A DNA stretch of 64,000 bases from Streptomyces sp. NBRC 110035. GTDB taxonomy: Bacteria > Actinomycetota > Actinomycetes > Streptomycetales > Streptomycetaceae. The stretch lies in contig NZ_BBNN01000022.1 in the NCBI RefSeq assembly GCF_000829695.1, forward strand, positions 124,001 to 188,000, read 5' to 3'. Below the pieces are notes generated by a model. It was not told the DNA's origin. It worked only from the letters and a program-made list of their open reading frames with translations, and searched no databases. Positions 59,448-64,000 of this stretch are shown here, piece by piece. The translations under genes were made by a program, and so were the position numbers. Position 1 is the first letter of the stretch, and every line of letters starts with the position of its first letter.

Positions 59448-60269
59448 ATGAGTTCCGTTCTGCAGCCGGCGACCGAGGACCAGAACCCGCCGGCCACCGG
59501 AAAGTACCGGCCCGTCTCCTCGCACCTGGCCATCGCACCACCGGTGAGCGTGGTGATACCCGCCATGAACGAGGCCGAGAACCTGCCGTACGTCTTCAAG
59601 ACGCTTCCCGACTGGATCCACGAAGTCGTCCTGGTCGACGGCAACTCCACCGACGACACCGTCGAAGTGGCCCGCGAGCTCTGGCCGGACGTCAAGGTCG
59701 TCGAACAGCGCGGCAAGGGCAAGGGGGACGCCCTGAACACCGGGTTCCAGGCCTGCACCGGCGACATCATCGTGATGGTCGACGCGGACGGCTCGGCGGA
59801 CGGCAACGAGATCGTGTCGTACGTCTCCGCCCTCGTCTCGGGCGCGGACTTCGCCAAGGGGTCCCGCTTCGCCAACGGCGGCGGCACCGACGACATGACC
59901 TTCATCCGCAAGCTCGGCAACCGGGTCCTGTGCGGGGTCGTCAACCGCAAGTTCGGCGCCCGCTACACCGATCTCTGCTACGGCTACAACGCGTTCTGGC
60001 GGCACTGCCTGAACAAGATCGACCTCGACTGCACCGGCTTCGAGGTCGAGACCCTGATGAACATCCGGGTCGTCAAGGCCGGGCTGAGAGTGCAGGAGAT
60101 CCCCAGCCACGAGTACCTGCGCATCCACGGCGCGAGCAATCTGCGGGCCGTGCGGGACGGGTTCCGCGTCCTCGGGGTGATCCTCCAGGAGCGCTCCAAC
60201 CGACGTGCGCTGCGCCGCCGCCCGCACCGCTCCCCGCTGCTCGACACGGTCCGGGGGAAGGTGTCTTGA
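59448..60269 (+). CDS. Glycosyltransferase family 2 (polyprenyl-phosphate type)
   Basis: A 273-residue GT-A enzyme, cytoplasmic. Motifs: SVVIPAMNEAENLPYVFKTL, EVVLVDGNSTDDTVEVAREL, and DxD in IIVMVDADGSADG. The arrangement resembles dolichol/polyprenyl-phosphate glycosyltransferases. A C-terminal basic segment (RRALRRRPHRSP) may contact the membrane. ATG 59448 follows GAGAGGG. Its stop overlaps the TTG start of the next glycosyltransferase, so they are translationally coupled. Confidence 0.93.
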   Translation: MSSVLQPATEDQNPPATGKYRPVSSHLAIAPPVSVVIPAMNEAENLPYVFKTLPDWIHEVVLVDGNSTDDTVEVARELWPDVKVVEQRGKGKGDALNTGFQACTGDIIVMVDADGSADGNEIVSYVSALVSGADFAKGSRFANGGGTDDMTFIRKLGNRVLCGVVNRKFGARYTDLCYGYNAFWRHCLNKIDLDCTGFEVETLMNIRVVKAGLRVQEIPSHEYLRIHGASNLRAVRDGFRVLGVILQERSNRRALRRRPHRSPLLDTVRGKVS

Positions 60270-61360
60270 GCGAGCCCGGCATCACGGGTGCTCCGGGCGG
60301 GCCGGGCGGGCCCGACGCGTCCGGCCCGCCCGGCGTCTCGGTCGTGATCTGCGCCTACACCGAGGACCGCTGGGAGGACGTCCTCGCGGCGGTCGCCTCG
60401 GTGCGGGCGCAGTCCCGGCCGGCCCTGGAGACCCTGCTGGTCGTGGACCACAACCAGGTTCTGCTGGACCGGCTGGCCGAGGAGTACCAGGAGACCGAGG
60501 ACGTGCGGGTGCTCGCCAACGCGGGCCCCCGCGGCCTGTCCGCGGGACGCAACACCGGCATCGCCGCCTCGCGCGGCGGGATCGTCGCGTTCCTCGACGA
60601 CGACGCCGTGGCCGAACGCGACTGGCTCGGGCACTTCGCCGAGGCGTACGCCGATCCGCGCGTGATGGCGGTCGGCGGGCGCACCGAACCCCTCTGGGCG
60701 TCGGGGCGGCGCCCCGGCTGGTTCCCCGAGGAGTTCGACTGGGTGGTGGGCTGCACCTACCGGGGACTGCCGCCCGGACGCGTGCGGGTACGCAACGTCC
60801 TCGGCGGCAACGCCTCCTTCCGGCGCACCGCCTTCGACGCGGCGGGCGGCTTCGCCACCGGGATCGGGCGGGACGGGAACAAGCGCCCGCTGGGCGGGGA
60901 GGAGACGGAACTGTGCATCCGCCTCAGTCGCGCCCGGCCCGACGCGGTCCTGCTGATCGACGACCGCGCGGTGATCCACCACCGGGTGCCCGAGACCCGC
61001 GAGCGCTTCCGCTACTTCCGCACCCGCACCTACGCCGAGGGCCTGTCCAAGGCGCTGGTGGCGCGCAGCGTGGGCGCCGGGAAGGGGCTGGAGTCGGAAC
61101 GCCGGTACACCACACGGGTGCTGCCCGCCGGGGTGGTGCGGGGGCTGCGGGACGCCCTGCTGGCCCGGCCGGGCGGGGCGGGGCGCGCGGGCGCGATCGT
61201 CGCCGGGGTGCTCACGGCGGCGGGCGGATACGCGGTGGGGAGTGTGCGGGCGCGGCGGGGCGGGGTCACGTTCTCCGTGGTCGACGTGTCGGACCCGGAA
61301 GGCGGGGCGCACGGCGGGGAGGACCGGCCGGACGGGGAGCCAGGGGGTGTCCGTGGCTGA
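60266..61360 (+). CDS. Glycosyltransferase family 2
   Basis: A 364-residue GT2 protein: PGVSVVICAYTEDRWEDVLA at the N-terminus, VAFLDDDAVAERDWLGHFAE carrying the DxD, GGNASFRRTAFDAAGGFATG and the GGEETELCIRLSRARPDAVL segment. The start is TTG 60266, overlapping the upstream stop by 4 bp (TTGA), after GGAAGG; no ATG/GTG in frame is closer. A C-terminal hydrophobic segment around 310-330 may peripherally associate with membrane. Operon with both neighbours. Confidence 0.9.
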   Translation: MSEPGITGAPGGPGGPDASGPPGVSVVICAYTEDRWEDVLAAVASVRAQSRPALETLLVVDHNQVLLDRLAEEYQETEDVRVLANAGPRGLSAGRNTGIAASRGGIVAFLDDDAVAERDWLGHFAEAYADPRVMAVGGRTEPLWASGRRPGWFPEEFDWVVGCTYRGLPPGRVRVRNVLGGNASFRRTAFDAAGGFATGIGRDGNKRPLGGEETELCIRLSRARPDAVLLIDDRAVIHHRVPETRERFRYFRTRTYAEGLSKALVARSVGAGKGLESERRYTTRVLPAGVVRGLRDALLARPGGAGRAGAIVAGVLTAAGGYAVGSVRARRGGVTFSVVDVSDPEGGAHGGEDRPDGEPGGVRG

Positions 61361-62153
61361 CGAACGGGTGCCGATCCTCATGTACCACTCGGTGGCCGAC
61401 GCCCCCAGCGACGCCACCCGTGCGCTGTCCGTGTCCCCGCGGGCGTTCGCCGGACAGATGGCGGTGATCGCCGCGCGGGGCCTCACCCCCGTCGGCACGG
61501 CCGAACTGGCCGCCCGCTGGCGCACCGGGCGGCCGCTGCCCGCGCGGCCGGTCCTCATCACGTTCGACGACGGCTACGAGGGCGTGCACCGGCACGCCCT
61601 GCCGGCCCTCGCCGAGCACGGCTTCCCCGCCACGCTGTTCGTCTCCACGGGATGGCTCCGGGGGCCCCACGACACCGGCGGCGGCCCGGACGCCATGCTC
61701 GACTGGGAGCAGGTCCGCGAACTGGCCGCCGCGGGCGTGGAGATCGGCGGCCACAGCCACAGCCACCCGCAGCTCGACCAGCTCGACGACCGGCGGCTGC
61801 GCTCCGAGCTGATCCTGTGCAAGGAGATCGTCTCGGACCAGCTGGGCCGCGCTCCCACGTCGTTCGCCTATCCCTACGGCTACTCCAGCCGCCGGGTGCG
61901 GGAGGCGGTGCGGGAGACGGGGTACGCGCAGGCACTCGCCGTCGGCAACGGGCTCGCCCGCCGCGTGCAGGGGCCGTACGCGCTGCGGCGCGTGACCGTG
62001 CGCCGGTCGACGGACGCCGCCGAGTTCGAGCGGCTGGTGGACGGCCGCGACCTGGCGCGCGTCTTCGCCCGGGACCGGGCCCTGACCAAGGGGTACGCGG
62101 TGCTCCGGCGGGCACGGCACGCGCGGCGGGCGGCGGCGCGCGTCCTGCGGTGA
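61347..62153 (+). CDS. Polysaccharide deacetylase (NodB domain)
   Basis: A 268-residue carbohydrate esterase family 4-like protein: TFDDGYEGVHRHALPALAEH with the metal-binding Asp pair, GGHSHSHPQL with the two metal His, and FAYPYGYSSRRVREAV. No signal peptide is evident. GTG 61347 (MSVADERVPILMYHS) overlaps the upstream gene by 14 bp; GTG 61353 is a possible alternative. It would deacetylate a glycan intermediate made by the two glycosyltransferases. Confidence 0.9.
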   Translation: MSVADERVPILMYHSVADAPSDATRALSVSPRAFAGQMAVIAARGLTPVGTAELAARWRTGRPLPARPVLITFDDGYEGVHRHALPALAEHGFPATLFVSTGWLRGPHDTGGGPDAMLDWEQVRELAAAGVEIGGHSHSHPQLDQLDDRRLRSELILCKEIVSDQLGRAPTSFAYPYGYSSRRVREAVRETGYAQALAVGNGLARRVQGPYALRRVTVRRSTDAAEFERLVDGRDLARVFARDRALTKGYAVLRRARHARRAAARVLR

Positions 62154-62248
62154 CCCGGGCACACGGTGCGCTTCACGTACGGCGCGCGTCCCGCGCGCCT
62201 CGGGGAAACCGGGTGCGCGGGGGCGTCCGCGTGCCCGATCATGGCGGT

Positions 62249-63346
62249 ATGCCAGCGAACCCGCACGACGCACTGCCGATCCGGCTCAACGTCGACGACA
62301 GCGACTCCCCGTCCGACGTCGTCGACGCGCTGTTCCTCGGCCGCTTCGCGACGGGCGAGCAGCCGTTCTCGCACGCGGCGAGCATCGACCGCGTGCGCTC
62401 CGGCGCGACCCTGCTGCCGAAGGGCGCCGAGGTGCTGCGGACCGCCCGGGACGACGACCGCAGCGCCACCCTGGCCCAGGGCGACGGCTGGACGCTGCTG
62501 GTCTCCCGCTGGAACCGGGGCGCCGACGTCACCGTCACCGCGACCACCGCCGAACTCGCGGCGAAGATCCTCGACGAGGCCACGGACGGCGCTGCGGACG
62601 AAACGGAACCGCAGCCGGAGAACGTCACCATGGGCTTCTGGTACGTGTCCCCCCGTCGCGGCCCGCACCGCACCACCCGGCAGATCTCCGCGGGCACCTG
62701 GGACGAGATCCGGTCCAACTACACCGCGCCGGTGGCGGACGCCATGGACGGTCTGATGAAGACCGGGCCCGAGGACATCGCGGGCCGGCTGCTCCTGCTG
62801 CACGGCCCGCCGGGCACCGGGAAGACGTCCGCGCTGCGCACGCTGGCCCGCTCCTGGCAGGACTGGTGCCGGGTGGACTGCGTCCTGGACCCGGAGCGGC
62901 TCTTCTCCGACGTCGGCTATCTGATGGACATCGCGATCGGCGAGGAGGACACGACGACGGGCAAGGGGCGCTGGCGGCTGCTGCTGCTGGAGGACTGCGA
63001 CGAGCTGATCCGCGGCGAGGCCAAGCACACCGCGGGGCAGGCCCTGTCCCGGCTGCTGAACCTCACCGACGGCCTGCTCGGCCAGGGCCGCAACGTACTG
63101 GTGGGCGTCACCACCAACGAGGACCTGGAGCGCCTCCACCCGGCCGTGGTCCGCCCCGGCCGCTGTCTCGCCCGGATCGAGGTGGGGCCGCTGACCCGGG
63201 CCGAGGCGGTGGACTGGCTGGGCCACGAGGACGGCGTCGGCCGCGAGGGCGCCACCCTGGCCGAGCTGTACGCCCTGCGCAGGGGCACCTCCCCGACGGC
63301 ACTGCCGCAACCACGGAAGGACGCGGAGGCGGGGCTGTACTTGTAA
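62249..63346 (+). CDS. AAA-family ATPase with DUF5925
   Basis: A 365-residue protein: N-terminal DUF5925 domain (about 1-140) and AAA core with Walker A LLHGPPGTGKTSALRTLARS (about 185-205), Walker B RWRLLLLEDCDELIRGEAKH, sensor VLVGVTTNEDLERLHPAVVR and arginine finger in RPGRCLARIEV. It is cytoplasmic; known only as a conserved Streptomyces protein. ATG 62249. It is not overlapping the operon, with 95 bp gap. Confidence 0.9.
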   Translation: MPANPHDALPIRLNVDDSDSPSDVVDALFLGRFATGEQPFSHAASIDRVRSGATLLPKGAEVLRTARDDDRSATLAQGDGWTLLVSRWNRGADVTVTATTAELAAKILDEATDGAADETEPQPENVTMGFWYVSPRRGPHRTTRQISAGTWDEIRSNYTAPVADAMDGLMKTGPEDIAGRLLLLHGPPGTGKTSALRTLARSWQDWCRVDCVLDPERLFSDVGYLMDIAIGEEDTTTGKGRWRLLLLEDCDELIRGEAKHTAGQALSRLLNLTDGLLGQGRNVLVGVTTNEDLERLHPAVVRPGRCLARIEVGPLTRAEAVDWLGHEDGVGREGATLAELYALRRGTSPTALPQPRKDAEAGLYL

Positions 63347-63464
63347 GCACGAGGGCACGGGGCCGGTGCTCCGGAACCGGGCCGGCCTGCTCCCGCACGA
63401 CGGCCCGCGGCTGGGGCCTGTGGCGGAAGGGGCGTCGTCGCCCGGAGGGCGGCCGCGCGGCGTC

Positions 63465-63505
63465 CTGGGGGTCCCCTGCTCGAGCGAAGCCGGGAGCTCG
63501 GGGGA
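63465..63505. repeat. Dispersed intergenic palindromic repeat
   Basis: The element around TGCTCGAGCGAAGCCG flanked by GGGGGTCCCC and GAGCTCGGGGGAG forms an imperfect hairpin. From memory, very similar sequences are scattered between genes in many Streptomyces genomes. It lies between convergent genes. Confidence 0.6.
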
Positions 63506-63627
63506 GCGTGCTCGGGGCGTGCCGCCCGGAAGCCCTCGCACCGGGCGGGCGCACCCGGGCTTCCGGGAGGTGCGGCGGGAGCGCGTGCCGGGCGTCGCGC
63601 GGCAGACGCCTCTTCCGTCCCAAGGCC

Positions 63628-63996
63628 CTACGCCTCGTACGCCGCCCGCAGCGCGTCCCGGGCGGCGGCCAGGGCCGCGTCCTCGTCCAGCCCGAGCCGT
63701 CGTGCCCGCTCCGCGTACGCCCGGGCCGCCACCGCGACCTCACGCTCCGCGGCCGAGCCCGCGGCGGCGACGAACGTGCCGTTGCGGCCGCGGGTCTCGA
63801 TCACGCCGTCCGCCTCCAGCGCGCGGTAGGCCTTGGCCACCGTGTTCGCGGCGAGGCCGAGGGACTGGGCCAGGCCCCGTACCGTCGGCAGCCGGTGGCC
63901 CACCGGCAGCACCCCCGACCGGGCCTGCTCGGAGATCTGCACCCGCACCTGCTCGTACGGCGGCGCGCTGTCGTCGATATGGATCTTCAGGGTCAC
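63628..63996 (-). CDS. GntR-family regulator (YtrA type)
   Basis: A 122-residue short GntR protein: winged helix at about 10-75 (PPYEQVRVQISEQARSGVLP, LPTVRGLAQSLGLAANTVAK, AYRALEADGVIETRGRNGTF) and a short C-terminal helical tail, as in YtrA-type repressors that usually control ABC transporter genes; none is visible inside the window. GTG 63996; the upstream region is cut by the window end. Confidence 0.9.
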   Translation of the reverse strand: MTLKIHIDDSAPPYEQVRVQISEQARSGVLPVGHRLPTVRGLAQSLGLAANTVAKAYRALEADGVIETRGRNGTFVAAAGSAAEREVAVAARAYAERARRLGLDEDAALAAARDALRAAYEA

Positions 63997-64000
63997 GGCC

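Overview
This is a high-GC actinobacterial chromosome segment, almost certainly from Streptomyces. The evidence is the two chaplin genes, GC-rich third codon positions, frequent GTG and occasional TTG starts, many 4-bp stop/start overlaps, LLM-F420 oxidoreductases, and an XRE(DUF5753)/DUF397/anti-sigma-like ATPase trio. From memory, the order chpC-chpH ... gntR-gntK-gntP ... soxR-maoC ... hmgA ... Ser/Thr kinase-SGNH esterase resembles the left-centre part of the S. coelicolor core chromosome. About 63 protein genes, one tRNA, one frameshifted gene and one transporter remnant can be supported.

Layout. 1-5.2 kb: end of a CorA channel, an LLM oxidoreductase, an aldo/keto reductase, and a RecD2-shaped protein whose ATPase motifs are destroyed. 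5.2-8.9 kb: two small conserved proteins, sortase-anchored long chaplin ChpC, short chaplin ChpH and an M20 peptidase. 9.1-12.6 kb: tRNA-Leu(GAG) followed by an accessory-looking block: an HNH protein fused to a kinase N-terminus, DUF397, XRE, a histidine-kinase-like ATPase, and a gene broken by one frameshift. 12.7-23 kb: YchJ-like protein, an alpha/beta hydrolase under a striking palindromic operator, the gluconate operon with its repressor, a molybdopterin oxidoreductase/cytochrome b pair, an APC permease, a Nudix hydrolase and two DUF202 membrane proteins.

23-48.6 kb is mainly lipid and carbon catabolism: phosphotransferase plus acyl-CoA dehydrogenase, SDR, NamZ-like muramidase, SoxR, MaoC dehydratase, a second acyl-CoA dehydrogenase, an alcohol/aldehyde dehydrogenase pair, MFS and citrate transporters, a molybdopterin oxidoreductase, and homogentisate dioxygenase. 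Four TetR genes lie among them. Matching palindromes in front of separate genes suggest small regulons.

48.9-57.8 kb is a compact surface/signalling cluster: an ECF sigma factor with a zinc-type anti-sigma, divergent from a DUF4331 secreted protein, a TPR membrane protein, a NicO-family transporter with a very His-rich loop, and a membrane Ser/Thr kinase. The intergenic region between sigma factor and DUF4331 holds a near-symmetric element that reads as an ECF promoter on both strands. 57.9-64 kb: SGNH esterase, a translationally coupled glycosyltransferase-glycosyltransferase-deacetylase operon, an AAA ATPase and a YtrA-type GntR regulator.

No insertion sequence, prophage, CRISPR array, rRNA or recognisable riboswitch was found. 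The most unusual items are the pseudo-helicase, the kinase-HNH chimera, the frameshifted gene, the repeated TetR operators, the citrate-transporter leader hairpin and the sigma/DUF4331/NicO cluster.
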